A DNA stretch of 64,000 nt, taken from the NCBI GenBank assembly GCA_026710565.1, contig JAPOQV010000496.1, positions 1-64,000 on the forward strand, read 5' to 3'. The translations under genes and the position numbers were made by a program. Below the pieces are notes generated by a model. The model ran no database searches. It was not told where the DNA came from and saw only the letters and a list, made by a program, of their open reading frames with translations. Positions 33,777 through 42,900 of this stretch are shown piece by piece; position 1 is the first letter of the stretch; each line of letters starts with the position of its first letter. Source of the stretch: Spirochaetaceae bacterium (GTDB lineage: Bacteria > Spirochaetota > Spirochaetia > SZUA-6 > Bin103).

Positions 33777-34394
33777 ATGGCCGAACGATCACATCCACGG
33801 ACCCTGATCGACCGCCTGTGGCCGCCGGCCGGGAGCGCCTCCGAGTCGGGCACATGGGGCGCCAACCTGTTCCGCGTCGCGTTCCTGGCACTGGTGGGCA
33901 GCGCGCTTGTCGCGGTTTCGTCGAAGGTCCAGATCCCGATGGTGCCGGTACCGATGACCCTGCAGACCCTGGTGATCCTGGTCATCGGCATGGCCGCCGG
34001 ATGGCGCCTGGGCGGCCTCACGGTGCTGGTCTACCTTGCGGAAGGAGCCGTGGGGCTACCGGTCTTCGCCGGCACGCCGGAGAGAGGAATCGGCCTGACC
34101 TACATGCTCGGCACCACCGGCGGCTACCTGCTTGGCTTCCTGCTGGCAACGCTGGTGATCGGCCTGCTGGCCGAGGCCGGCTGGGACCGCAGCGTGCCGC
34201 TGGCGGCGGCGGCCATGCTGATCGGCAACGTCGTCATCTACGTCCCGGGACTGCTGTGGCTCGGGAGCGTCGCCGGCTGGGACAACCCGATCCTGCAGTG
34301 GGGGCTGACGCCATTCATCGTGGGCGACCTCGTGAAGCTGGCCATCGCGGCGCTGCTACTGCCCGCCGCCTGGCGGCTGGTCCGGACGAGCTGA
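33777..34394 (+). CDS. bioY: Biotin transporter BioY (ECF S component)
   Basis: A 205-residue integral membrane protein. After a hydrophilic N-terminus of about 30 residues it has five or six helices. The BioY signatures are VSSKVQIPMVPVPMTLQTLVIL, GGYLLGFLLA and VIYVPGLLWL. BioY binds biotin, alone or with the EcfA/A'/T module. No biotin synthesis gene is nearby, so the cell may import biotin (inference). The ATG at 33777 is used; a longer frame from 33747 is rejected because it would precede the -10. It is coupled to the next gene (CTGA). Confidence 0.93.
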   Translation: MAERSHPRTLIDRLWPPAGSASESGTWGANLFRVAFLALVGSALVAVSSKVQIPMVPVPMTLQTLVILVIGMAAGWRLGGLTVLVYLAEGAVGLPVFAGTPERGIGLTYMLGTTGGYLLGFLLATLVIGLLAEAGWDRSVPLAAAAMLIGNVVIYVPGLLWLGSVAGWDNPILQWGLTPFIVGDLVKLAIAALLLPAAWRLVRTS

Positions 34395-35134
34395 AGGAGC
34401 CGGTCCCCAGGATCGTCCGGCGGCTCATCGAGCCCGCGGAGGCAGCAGCGTCGATCGTCGACCTGGCCGCTCCGGCACCGTTGCGCGCCGTCCTGACCAC
34501 CGCGGCCGCGGGAGACATGAGCGACCCGGCGGCGCAGCAGCGGCTGTGCCGGGAGCTCGGGGTCGCCCCGGAACGGCTTCGCCGCGTCGCGCAAAGGCAC
34601 ACGCGCCGCGTGGTGGTCGCCGACACCGCTGCCGCGGATACCGCGGCCGACGGCATGATCGCCGGCGGGGCCGAAGAGGTCCTGTGCGTGGCCGTCGCCG
34701 ATTGCCTGCCCATCTTCCTGATCCCTCGCGACGGGCGGCTTCCGGCGCTGCTGCACTCCGGCTGGCGCGGCACCGGCATCGTCACCGCCGCGCTCGCCTG
34801 CCTGGAGCGCCGCTTCGGCCGATCCGCCGGCGCGTATCACGCGATCATCGGTCCCGGCATCGGCCCGTGCTGCTACGACGTTCCCGCGGAGCGGGCACGA
34901 CGCTTCCGCGAACGATTCGGCCCGGAGACGGCCGAGGCGTCAGGAGCGACAGGCCGCATAGACCTGCGCGCGGCCAACATGGCCCTGCTCGGTGATGCGG
35001 GCGTCGCCGGCATCACCGTCTACGACGCCTGCACGGCCTGCTCTCCGGCGCTCCACTCCTTTCGCGCCGAGCGGGCGGCCGGCCGCGACGGCAGCCGGCG
35101 GATGGCGGCGCTGCTGGGAAGGTTCGAGCGCTGA
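34391..35134 (+). CDS. YfiH/LACC1-family protein (purine nucleoside phosphorylase-like), possible CTG start
   Basis: A protein of up to 247 residues in the YfiH (COG1496) family, which binds zinc and in characterised members acts on purine nucleosides; older annotation calls it polyphenol oxidase. Family active-site blocks: His in VAQRHTRRVVVAD, Cys in VAVADCLPIFL, His in LLHSGWRGTG, and GPGIGPCCYDV. The start is unclear. CTG at 34391 overlaps the bioY TGA (CTGA) and gives normal family length; the first canonical start is a TTG at 34481 (217 residues). An internal 15-bp duplication encodes ADTAAADTA. Confidence 0.8.
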   Translation: MKEPVPRIVRRLIEPAEAAASIVDLAAPAPLRAVLTTAAAGDMSDPAAQQRLCRELGVAPERLRRVAQRHTRRVVVADTAAADTAADGMIAGGAEEVLCVAVADCLPIFLIPRDGRLPALLHSGWRGTGIVTAALACLERRFGRSAGAYHAIIGPGIGPCCYDVPAERARRFRERFGPETAEASGATGRIDLRAANMALLGDAGVAGITVYDACTACSPALHSFRAERAAGRDGSRRMAALLGRFER

Positions 35135-35216
35135 CGGCAACGCCGCGCGGATGACAGCCGATCCACGTACCGCGACAATGGCGGTCGTGCGCACGTTCAA
35201 CACCACCGGTGTAGGG

Positions 35217-37277
35217 ATGTCGCCCATCCGCAACGTGGGAATCATCTCGCACATCGATGCCGGCAAGACCACGACCACGGAGCGAATGCTCTTCTTCACG
35301 GGGCGCACGCACCGCATCGGCGAGGTCGACGACGGCGAGGCGACCACGGACTGGATGCCGCAGGAGCAGGAACGCGGCATCAGCATCACCTCGGCCGCCA
35401 TAACCTGCTTCTGGGCCGACCACCAGATCAACCTCATCGACACCCCCGGACACGTCGACTTCACCGCCGAGGTGGAGCGTTCGCTGCGCGTGCTGGACGG
35501 CGCGGTGGCGATATTCTCGGCCGTGGAGGGGGTCGAGCCGCAGTCGGAGACGGTGTGGCACCAGGCGGACCGACACTCGGTCGCCCGCATCGCTTTCGTG
35601 AACAAGCTGGACCGCGCGGGCGCATCGTTCGACGCGGTGCTGCAGCAGATGCGCAGCCTGCTCTCCGCCGAACCGGTGGCGCTGCAGGTGCCGTGGGGCG
35701 AAGACCGTGAGCTGCGCGGGATTGTCGATCTGATCACGATGGAGCGAATCTCCTGGAGCGACGACGGTACCGCGATGCGGTGCTTCGCGGCCGATCCGGC
35801 AGATCCCGACGTGGGCCCGCGCCGCGATCTGCTCGTCGACGCACTCGCCGACGGGTCGGACGAGATCGCCGAGCGTTACCTGGAAGGCCGCGAGCTGCCC
35901 GTGCCGCTGCTGCGCGAGGCGGTTCGCGCGGCGGTGGCTTCGGGCCGGTTCGTGCCCGTGCTCGCCGGCGCGGCGCGGCGCAACATCGGCATCCAGCCAC
36001 TGCTGGATGCGATCGTCTGGTACCTGCCGGCACCGGACGAGCTTCCGGCTCTCCAGCTCCTCGATCGTGACGGGAGCGCCGCCGGCCTGCCATCGTTGGC
36101 CCGATCCTCGGCGGGGCCGCCGGTCGCGCTTGCCTTCAAGCTGCAGAATGACCGCGAATCCGGAGCCTTGAGCTACCTCCGGGTCTACGCGGGGACATTC
36201 CAGCGCGGCGATCGGCTCCTCAACCTCAGCCGGGGCCGCACCGAGCGGATCCAGCGCCTGCTGCGCATGCACGCAAACCGGCGCGAACAGATCGAGTCCG
36301 TGAGCGCCGGCGACATCGCCGTGGTGGTCGGATTGAAATTCACCCGCACCGGAGACACCGTGACCCGCAAGCAGCGCGGCAACCCGGCAGGGGCAGACGC
36401 ACGGCCGGCCGGGCTGCTGGAACGCATGCGCTTCCCGCTGCCGGTGGTGTCGGTCGCCGTGGAGCCGAACTCCGCCTCCGACGCGGCCGCGCTGCTCGCT
36501 GCCATCGAGGCGCTGCGACTGGAAGACCCGACGTTCGCGGTAGAGGAGAACGATGAGACCGGGCAGCTGCTGGTCTCCGGCATGGGCGAGTTGCACCTCG
36601 AAGTGCTGATGCGACAGATCGCGGAGCGCACCGGCATCGCCGCCAACGTCGGCAAGCCGCAGGTCTCCTTTCGGGAGTCGGTCTCAGCCGCGGTCGGGCA
36701 TCGCGAGGAGTTCGAGCGCGAGATCGGTGGCCGTGTCCACCACGCGGCCTTGAGCCTGCGCGTCGCGCCGCGCAGGCTGGGCGGCGAGTGCACGTTCGAT
36801 CCCGGCACGGTCCCGGCCGCCGCGGGCCTTCCGGAGGAGCTGTGCGCGGCGATCGCACGCGGCATCGAGGCCGGCTTCTCCTCCGGTCCCGGATTCGGCT
36901 ACCCGCTGGTCGATGTCGCGGTCGAGCTGACCGACTGCGTCTACGACCAGGAACGCGCCAGCGAGTTCGCGTTCGAAGCCGCCGCGGCGAGCGGCTTCGT
37001 GAGCTGCTGCCGCAAGGCGGCGCCGATCCTGCTTGAGCCGGTGATGAGCGTGGACGTCACCACGCCCAAGGATTTCGTCGGCGAGGTCCTCGGCGGCCTG
37101 CAGATGCGCGGCGGAGCCATCGACACGGTGGAGTCCGGCCATGCCGCCGAGCGGGTGAGCGCACGGGTGCCGCTGGGGGCCATGTTCGGTTACACCACCG
37201 ACCTGCGCAGCGCCACCCAGGGCCGCGCGGCGTACACGATGACGTTCGCCCACTACGCGCCGGCGCGCGGAAACTGA
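35217..37277 (+). CDS. fusA: Elongation factor G (GTPase-competent copy)
   Basis: A 686-residue translocation GTPase. G1 is SHIDAGKTTTT, G3 is DTPGHVDF with the catalytic His, G4 is NKLD. Domains II-V are complete, with EEN DETGQLLVSGMGELHLEVL and FGYTTDLRSATQGRAAYTMTF. The ATG at 35217 gives the family N-terminus (SPIRNVGIISHID); in-frame ATGs at 35151 and 35178 would add 13-22 residues. The product is somewhat diverged (short domain III-IV insertions), so it could be the recycling-specialised paralogue known from spirochaetes rather than the main EF-G. Confidence 0.9.
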   Translation: MSPIRNVGIISHIDAGKTTTTERMLFFTGRTHRIGEVDDGEATTDWMPQEQERGISITSAAITCFWADHQINLIDTPGHVDFTAEVERSLRVLDGAVAIFSAVEGVEPQSETVWHQADRHSVARIAFVNKLDRAGASFDAVLQQMRSLLSAEPVALQVPWGEDRELRGIVDLITMERISWSDDGTAMRCFAADPADPDVGPRRDLLVDALADGSDEIAERYLEGRELPVPLLREAVRAAVASGRFVPVLAGAARRNIGIQPLLDAIVWYLPAPDELPALQLLDRDGSAAGLPSLARSSAGPPVALAFKLQNDRESGALSYLRVYAGTFQRGDRLLNLSRGRTERIQRLLRMHANRREQIESVSAGDIAVVVGLKFTRTGDTVTRKQRGNPAGADARPAGLLERMRFPLPVVSVAVEPNSASDAAALLAAIEALRLEDPTFAVEENDETGQLLVSGMGELHLEVLMRQIAERTGIAANVGKPQVSFRESVSAAVGHREEFEREIGGRVHHAALSLRVAPRRLGGECTFDPGTVPAAAGLPEELCAAIARGIEAGFSSGPGFGYPLVDVAVELTDCVYDQERASEFAFEAAAASGFVSCCRKAAPILLEPVMSVDVTTPKDFVGEVLGGLQMRGGAIDTVESGHAAERVSARVPLGAMFGYTTDLRSATQGRAAYTMTFAHYAPARGN

Positions 37278-37320
37278 GGCGCCGCGGGCACGCCGCTCAC
37301 CGCCCGCGTGCGCACGCCGC

Positions 37321-37349
37321 TTGACAGCCCAATACCGCCTGCATAGCGT
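37321..37349 (+). promoter_or_regulatory. Promoter of the second EF-G-like gene
   Basis: TTGACA (37321-37326), 17 nt, TAGCGT (37344-37349). It precedes a ~28-nt leader with GGAG 10 nt before the ATG at 37384, in contrast to the leaderless genes. Confidence 0.68.
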
Positions 37350-37383
37350 CGCCGTTCAGAGTCCAGCCCGGAGTACCACCGTC

Positions 37384-39432
37384 ATGAGCGTCCCTACAGA
37401 CCGAATTCGCAACGTCGCCCTGGTCGGCCACAGCGGCACGGGAAAGACCACGCTGATGGATCAGATACTGGTCCACGGCGGCGTGGTTCCCAAGTTCGAC
37501 CCCGGCAAGTCCGTCAGCGACTGCACCGAGGAGGAGATCGCCCGCAAGATCTCGATCTACAGCGCCTTTTCCCACATCGACTGGGACGGCCGCAAGGTCA
37601 ATTTCGTCGACTCGCCGGGTTCCGGCGACTTCATCGGCGAGGTGGTGGCCGCACTCGGCGCCGCCGAGTGCGCGGTCGTCGTGGTCGGCGCCGACGTCGG
37701 CGTGCAGATCGAGACGGCGAAGCTGTGGCGCCGCCTGGAGCGGGACGGAACGCCCCGCATCATCTTCGTCAACGGCATGGACAAGGAGCACGCCGACTTC
37801 GACTCCGTGATGGAAAACCTGGGCCAGACGTTCAGCGGGACGTTCGCACCGCTGAGCGTCCCGATCGGAGCCGGCAACTCCTTCGAGGGCGTCGTGGACG
37901 TCGTCGGCCAGCGGGCGCTGCTGCGCTCGGGCAGCGGCGACGCTCCGGTCCCGGACGCGGTGAGCGATGCGGTCGAGGAGCGGCGGCAGGAATTGATGGA
38001 GGCCGCTGCGGAAGGCGATGACGACCTGATGGAGAAGTACCTGGAGGACGAGGTGCTGACCGACGAGGAGATCCTCCGGGGAGTGACGGCGGCGGTCGCT
38101 GCCGGTCAGGTATTCCCGGTGCTGGCGGGCTCCGCCCTGCACGACGTGGGGATCACGCCGCTGCTGGACGCGATCGTGCGCACCGTGCCGTCACCGGCCG
38201 GCGCGACGGTGCAGGCCGACGGCACCGGCGAGATCACCCCCACCACGATCGATCCGTCCGGCTCGACCTCCGCGCTGGTGCTGAAGACCAGCGTCGATCA
38301 GTACGCCGGCCGGCTGTCGTTCGTGAAGGTCATCACCGGCGGCCTGCACAGCGACGATGATCTGATCTGCGCGCGCACCGGATCCAAGATCCGGGTGACC
38401 AAGCTGACCACGCGCCAGGGCGAGAAGCTCGAGGACGTGCAGGAGCTGTGCGCCGGTGACATCGGCGTGCTGAACAAGCTCACCGAAGTCGCCACCTGCG
38501 ACACGCTGCACGCCCCGGATGCGCCGGTGAGCTATGTGCCGCTGGACTTCCCGCAGCCCGTGCACGCGCTCGCCCTGCGCACCGCGTCCAAGCAGGACGA
38601 AGACAAGCTCTCGGAGATCATCGGCAGGACGGCGGACTCCGATCCGACCTTTCGCGTCCGCTACGACGGCGAGACGCGCGAGACCGTGGTCGCGGCCATC
38701 GGGGAGTTGCACCTTGCGGTGGTCCTGGGCCGGATCCGCGACGGGCACAAGATAGAGGTGGAGACCTACCTGCCGCGGGTGGCCTATCGCGAGACGATCA
38801 ACAAGCCGGCGGCAGCGGACTACCAGCACAAGAAGCAGACCGGCGGGCACGGCCAGTACGCCAAGGTCTCACTGGAGATCAAGCCGCTGCCGCGAGGCGA
38901 GAAGTTCCGGTTCGAGAACGGCATCGTGGGAGGTGCCATCTCGCGGGGGTATCTCCCGGGGGTCGAAAAGGGCGTGCTGGAAGCGCTGCAGTCCGGCGTC
39001 CTCGCCGGCTACCCGGTCGTGGACGTGGAGGCAAGGGTGGTGGACGGCAGGGAGCACTCGGTCGACTCCTCCGAGCTGGCCTTCAAGCTCGCTTCCCGGG
39101 AGGCTGCCAAGGAGGCGCTGGCACAGGCCAAGCCGGTCCTGCTGGAGCCGGTCGTCGACCTCGCCGTGCTGACCGAGGATCAGTACCTGGGCGATATCCT
39201 GTCCGACCTGAGTTCACGGCGTGGGCGCGTGACCGGCCAGGAGCCGATCGGGTCGCTGCAGGAAATCCGCGCACAGGTACCGCAGGCCGAGATGCTGCGC
39301 TACTCCATCGACCTCAAGTCGATGACCTCCGGCACCGCGTCCTTCGAGATGACCTTCAGCCACTACTCGCCGATCTCCGGAAAGGTGGCCGAGGACGTGA
39401 TCGCCCGCGCCAAGCAGTCGGACGGAGACTGA
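37384..39432 (+). CDS. EF-G-like protein with degenerate GTPase motifs
   Basis: A 682-residue EF-G-2 family protein. G1 is intact (GHSGTGKTTL), but the G3 motif reads DSPGSGDF, replacing the catalytic His of DTPGH with Ser. The G4 motif reads NGMDKE instead of NKxD. Domains II-V are otherwise EF-G-like (KKQTGGHGQYAKVSLEIKPLP; ISRGYLPGVEKGV; LRYSIDLKSMTSGTASFEMTFSHY). Such proteins occur beside a normal EF-G in several phyla; their role is unsettled. Its own strong promoter and Shine-Dalgarno suggest independent, solid expression. A weak hairpin follows the stop. Confidence 0.9.
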   Translation: MSVPTDRIRNVALVGHSGTGKTTLMDQILVHGGVVPKFDPGKSVSDCTEEEIARKISIYSAFSHIDWDGRKVNFVDSPGSGDFIGEVVAALGAAECAVVVVGADVGVQIETAKLWRRLERDGTPRIIFVNGMDKEHADFDSVMENLGQTFSGTFAPLSVPIGAGNSFEGVVDVVGQRALLRSGSGDAPVPDAVSDAVEERRQELMEAAAEGDDDLMEKYLEDEVLTDEEILRGVTAAVAAGQVFPVLAGSALHDVGITPLLDAIVRTVPSPAGATVQADGTGEITPTTIDPSGSTSALVLKTSVDQYAGRLSFVKVITGGLHSDDDLICARTGSKIRVTKLTTRQGEKLEDVQELCAGDIGVLNKLTEVATCDTLHAPDAPVSYVPLDFPQPVHALALRTASKQDEDKLSEIIGRTADSDPTFRVRYDGETRETVVAAIGELHLAVVLGRIRDGHKIEVETYLPRVAYRETINKPAAADYQHKKQTGGHGQYAKVSLEIKPLPRGEKFRFENGIVGGAISRGYLPGVEKGVLEALQSGVLAGYPVVDVEARVVDGREHSVDSSELAFKLASREAAKEALAQAKPVLLEPVVDLAVLTEDQYLGDILSDLSSRRGRVTGQEPIGSLQEIRAQVPQAEMLRYSIDLKSMTSGTASFEMTFSHYSPISGKVAEDVIARAKQSDGD

Positions 39433-39445
39433 CGGATCAGGGCGC

Positions 39446-39466
39446 GGGACGGGCTTGGCCCGTTCC
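39446..39466 (+). terminator. Hairpin after the EF-G-like gene
   Basis: GGGACGGGC-TTG-GCCCGTTCC-type stem (9 pairs with one G-U), 14 nt after the stop. There is no clear T-tract, so this is a possible pause or 3'-end structure rather than a certain intrinsic terminator. Confidence 0.4.
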
Positions 39467-39513
39467 GCTTGTCGCCCCTTCGGTGACAGTCTGATACGGG
39501 GATTTGGTACGGG

Positions 39514-39551
39514 GACGCTGCCGTCTACGGAAGACGCTGCCGTCTACAGAA
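39514..39551. repeat. 19-bp tandem duplication at the 3' end of the 40 kb membrane-protein gene
   Basis: gacgctgccgtctacggaa followed by gacgctgccgtctacagaa. The second copy contains the last codons and stop of the minus-strand gene, the first lies beyond it. Confidence 0.85.
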
Positions 39552-40071
39552 ACAGCACGCTTGCCAGCAGGAAGTGGATGACCCCGACGCCGATGCCGGC
39601 CAGCCCCAGCGGAGTCCGGTACGGCCTCAGCGTTTCGTCGATGCGGGCTATGCCGGTGGCGCCTGAATCCGACGACTCGGCGGCGGCCTGATCCTGTTCG
39701 TCGCCGACCACCTGATCGACACCGCCTCCCTGGTCGACACTGCCTCCCTGGCCGACACCGCCTCCCTGCTCGACGCTGCCTTCCGGCAACCGCCGCTCCT
39801 GGAAGCGATCGATCATGAGCATGGCTCCCAGCAGCATGCCGGAAATTGCCGGCAGGAAGTCGCCGACGATGATCAACTCACCCGGGGCGCGCCAGAAGAG
39901 CTTCACGAACCCTATCACCAGGGCGATGGCGCCCAGGGTACCCTTGGCGCGGCTGCTTGCCGCGAATCGCCGCAGCGGCTCCAGAACAGGCACCCGGTCC
40001 ACCAGGTAGTCGGCCGCCAGGGTCGCGCCGGCGGCGATGGTGGTCAACACCGACAACAGGTAGATATGCAC
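39544..40071 (-). CDS. Hypothetical small membrane protein with repeat linker
   Basis: A 175-residue protein with about four predicted helices: two N-terminal (IYLLSVLTTIAAGATLAADYL; GTLGAIALVIGFVKLFW), one in the middle (LIIVGDFLPAISGMLLGAMLMI) and one at the end (LAGIGVGVIHFLLASVLFL). Between the third and fourth lies a hydrophilic linker with the repeat GGGVGQGGSVDQGGGVDQ, encoded by three 18-bp units. Family not recognised. The GTG start is 6 nt behind a good promoter, so a leaderless mRNA is predicted. Confidence 0.72.
   Translation of the reverse strand: MHIYLLSVLTTIAAGATLAADYLVDRVPVLEPLRRFAASSRAKGTLGAIALVIGFVKLFWRAPGELIIVGDFLPAISGMLLGAMLMIDRFQERRLPEGSVEQGGGVGQGGSVDQGGGVDQVVGDEQDQAAAESSDSGATGIARIDETLRPYRTPLGLAGIGVGVIHFLLASVLFL
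39721..39774 (+). repeat. 18-bp tandem repeat x3 in the 40 kb membrane-protein gene
   Basis: accgcctccctggtcgac, actgcctccctggccgac, accgcctccctgctcgac. It encodes the (V)xQGGx linker in frame. Confidence 0.88.
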
Positions 40072-40077
40072 CCCGAC

Positions 40078-40107
40078 AGGTTAAGCGCCCGCCTGCGGTC
40101 ACGTCAA
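40078..40107 (-). promoter_or_regulatory. Promoter of the 40 kb membrane-protein gene
   Basis: Minus strand TTGACG (40102-40107), 18 nt, TAACCT (40078-40083), 6 nt before the GTG. Confidence 0.6.
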
Positions 40108-40123
40108 CAACGAAACGCAGAGT

Positions 40124-41710
40124 CTACAAATGTGATGGCGGTCGGCCTGCGCTACCCGAAGCGTCCTGGCCGGCTACCACCCGCGACACCGACGCCGGCA
40201 GGTCCTCCGCCATGAACCAGCCTCGCTCGCGGTACCGCTCTCGGGCCGCCGCGGCGTGGATCAGCACCCCTGCGCAGGCTGCCTGATAGGGGCCGAGCCG
40301 ACCGCCGGCCAGCAGGGCGCCGACCACGCCGGCCAGCACATCTCCGGAACCGCCGGTGGCCAGCCACGGCTGCATGCCGTCCACCACGCTCAGAGGGGGC
40401 TCGTTGCCTTCGCCCGGCGCGGCGATGTAGGTCACGTGCCCCTTCAGCACGACGACCGCTCCGACGAGGGCGGCCGCCTCGGCCGCGGCGGCGGCGGGAT
40501 CCGCCAGCACCTCGGCGACGGCGGCATCGAGCAGGCGCGCCAGCTCTCCCGGATGGGGGGTCAGCACCCATTGGCCGGCGAGCGGCGCTGCGCCACCTCC
40601 CGCCCGCGCGAGCAGTGTGATCGCATCCGCATCCAGCACGCCGCGACACGGCAGGGCGAGCAGCCGCTGCAGCCACTCCGAGCGGGCCGGCCCGGTCCCC
40701 CACCCGGGGCCGACCACAAGGCTGTCGAAGCCGCGGGCGAGCTCGCTCGGGTCCGCGGCTTCCGACCACGCTGCGACCATCACCGAGGTGAGCGCGCCGG
40801 CCTGGACCGGGTACGTGTCGGCGTCGGCGTGCAGCGTCACCAGGCCGGCGCGGCTGCAGGCGGGGGCGGTCGCGGCGAGGCGAGCGGCGCCCGCGGTGCC
40901 GGCCGAGCCGGCCAGCACCGCCACGTGACCTCGGATCCCCTTGTGCGCGTCAGCCGGGACGGAGGGGAGCATCTCCGTCAACGCTGCGGGGCCGAGCAGC
41001 CGAGCGGTCCCCACGGCGGGATCGGTGAGCGCTGCGGGAAAGCCGATCGGCACGACGATGATGCTCCCGCATGCGGGCCGGGCCGCCGGCAGGTAGAGCG
41101 CCCTCTTCGGAAGCTCCAGCGCCAGCGTCCAGTCGGCGCGGACGGCGGGCATGCCGGCCGTGAATCGGTCGCCCACCCCGCTCGGCGCATCAAGCGCGAT
41201 GACGCGCGCCGGGCTGCGGTTGATCCGTTCGGCCAGCGCCGCCGCCGGCCCCCGCAACGCCCCGCGCTGTCCCGTGCCGGCCATTCCGTCGATCACCCAT
41301 CCGCGGTCCAGCGATCCCTCCGCCGCGTCGAGCACGGAGATGCCAAGCGCCCGGCAGATGGCCAGGTTGGCCGCACACTGGCTTCCATCGGCAGGTTCGC
41401 CGTGGCTGAGAAGGACCGTCATGCTCCGGGCGCCGATGACGTGAAGCTGACGAGCGATGACCAGCGCGTCCCCGCCGTTGTTGCCGCGTCCGGACACGAT
41501 CGTGACCGGCTCCCCCGGCACCGGACGGCGCCAGACACACCGTTGCATCGCGTCCAGCGCCTTGAGACCGGCATTCTCCATCAGGATCGGCGACGGTATC
41601 CGGAAGCGCTCGGAGGCCTCGCGGTCGATCGCCGACATCTGCGCCGAGTCGACCAGGCGGTGTACACCCGGTTCGCCCTCCAGACGCAGCACGCCCGCGT
41701 CAGCGGCCAT
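40124..41710 (-). CDS. nnr: Bifunctional NAD(P)HX epimerase/dehydratase
   Basis: A 528-residue fusion that repairs hydrated NADH/NADPH. The N-terminal YjeF_N epimerase domain (to about 220) has GRGNNGGDALVIARQL and DAPSGVGDRF. The C-terminal ADP/ATP-dependent dehydratase domain has HKGIRGHVAVLAGSAGTAGAARLA, LTPHPGELARLL and TGGSGDVLAGVVGALLAGG. The ATG at 41710 overlaps the upstream lipoprotein stop (TGATG), so the two are coupled; a start at 41743 is rejected. Confidence 0.94.
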   Translation of the reverse strand: MAADAGVLRLEGEPGVHRLVDSAQMSAIDREASERFRIPSPILMENAGLKALDAMQRCVWRRPVPGEPVTIVSGRGNNGGDALVIARQLHVIGARSMTVLLSHGEPADGSQCAANLAICRALGISVLDAAEGSLDRGWVIDGMAGTGQRGALRGPAAALAERINRSPARVIALDAPSGVGDRFTAGMPAVRADWTLALELPKRALYLPAARPACGSIIVVPIGFPAALTDPAVGTARLLGPAALTEMLPSVPADAHKGIRGHVAVLAGSAGTAGAARLAATAPACSRAGLVTLHADADTYPVQAGALTSVMVAAWSEAADPSELARGFDSLVVGPGWGTGPARSEWLQRLLALPCRGVLDADAITLLARAGGGAAPLAGQWVLTPHPGELARLLDAAVAEVLADPAAAAAEAAALVGAVVVLKGHVTYIAAPGEGNEPPLSVVDGMQPWLATGGSGDVLAGVVGALLAGGRLGPYQAACAGVLIHAAAARERYRERGWFMAEDLPASVSRVVAGQDASGSAGRPPSHL

Positions 41711-42900
41711 CAAAGCCCTTGCATCAGGAGGTCGGTTCTCCACCAGAAGAAATCCACCCGATCCGGCCCGATCCGGGCACCGTACAGTACGCCATCCGTC
41801 GCCACCTGCAGTTCCGAGAGCTGCAGGGCAGGATCTTGCAGAGATAGCTCGACCTGCGCCAGGGGCCGACCCTCGCCATCGGTGACGGTGAGTGAGGCGC
41901 GATGAGATCCCGCGCTGACGGCCTCGGCGGCACCGCCGTGCGAGACGAAGAACAGCCGCCCGCGTGCGCCGCCGAGCAGGCGGAACGGCGCATGCGGGGA
42001 GTGCGGCGCCGGGAACGCCCGGCGCGGTGCGTCTTCCCCGGTCACGCGCCAGATGTCGGCGTGCCCGCCGGGCAGCGCCACCGTCTCAACCAGCAGATGC
42101 GGCGGCCCGCGTCCGTCGGCCAGCACGGACTCGATCTCCACGGGCGGCGGGGCATCGTCCGCGCTTCGCAGATCGCCGGCCGACAACCGACGCCCGAACC
42201 GCAGGACCCCCTCGGCGTCGAACCAGAACGCCTGCCACGAGTCGGCGTCGCGGGTGACGACGAACAGCTCGTCGCGCTCGGTGACCAGCAGGCGCTGCAC
42301 CCGTCCGAACGGCGTGCCGCTCACCCCCTCGCGACCCACGTAGCCCAGATCGGCGCCCGTACGGTCGAACCGGCGCACCACGTGGCTGCGGACGACTCCG
42401 TCCTCCTGCTGCCAGTCGTCCGGCGCGAGCCGTTCCTGGACGTACATCGTCCCGTGCGAATCGACCGCTATCCTTCCCAGCGGGCCCAGTGGCAGGCTGC
42501 GCGCGAGGCGGGTGGTTACGCCGTCCGCTTCCGGTTCTGCGAGCCCCACCGGCCTCGGGTTCGAGCGCGGGTCGTACAGCAGCAGCAGCAGGTCTCCGAA
42601 CGACGAGAACCGCATCACCTTGCGCACCGGCGCGTTGACCACGTGGAACAGACCACCGCTCAGCGACAGCCAGACGCCCGCCTGCTCGTAACCGGGAACG
42701 ACGTGTACCTGGTCTTCCAGCGGTCCCACCGACAGGTTGAACAGCTCCTGGCGCGTCACCAGCGATGTCCGTTCCGCGCAACCCGCCGCGACCAGCGCCA
42801 CGGCCAGCGCCACGGCCAGACGTGCCGCCGCACCGGCTCCGCGTACGCGCCCGCCAGGCGCCTTGACCGTGGCTTCCAACCGTCGATACACTCGCGACAT
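41710..42900 (-). CDS. Lipoprotein with beta-propeller-like repeats
   Basis: A 396-residue exported lipoprotein. After ~20 basic residues a hydrophobic segment ends in the lipobox VAAGC (AVALAVALVAAGC). The rest has repeated strand motifs with aromatic/Asp pairs (LGRIAVDSHGTMYVQE, RVQRLLVTERDELFVVT, GRLFFVSHGG), like a six- or seven-bladed propeller (inference). I do not recognise the family. It is divergent from secA: the two ATGs share the palindrome CATG at 42898-42901. AGGA lies about 9 nt upstream. The signal region carries a 12-bp duplication encoding AVALAVAL. Confidence 0.75.
   Translation of the reverse strand: MSRVYRRLEATVKAPGGRVRGAGAAARLAVALAVALVAAGCAERTSLVTRQELFNLSVGPLEDQVHVVPGYEQAGVWLSLSGGLFHVVNAPVRKVMRFSSFGDLLLLLYDPRSNPRPVGLAEPEADGVTTRLARSLPLGPLGRIAVDSHGTMYVQERLAPDDWQQEDGVVRSHVVRRFDRTGADLGYVGREGVSGTPFGRVQRLLVTERDELFVVTRDADSWQAFWFDAEGVLRFGRRLSAGDLRSADDAPPPVEIESVLADGRGPPHLLVETVALPGGHADIWRVTGEDAPRRAFPAPHSPHAPFRLLGGARGRLFFVSHGGAAEAVSAGSHRASLTVTDGEGRPLAQVELSLQDPALQLSELQVATDGVLYGARIGPDRVDFFWWRTDLLMQGL
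42863..42892 (+). promoter_or_regulatory. secA promoter
   Basis: TTGACC (42863-42868), 18 nt, TACACT (42887-42892), 6 nt before the secA ATG, predicting a leaderless secA mRNA. Confidence 0.62.

Noticed and set aside
37321..37383. N-terminal extension of the EF-G-like gene from a TTG at 37321
   Set aside because: That TTG is the -35 element of the promoter; the ATG at 37384 has a Shine-Dalgarno and gives the family N-terminus.
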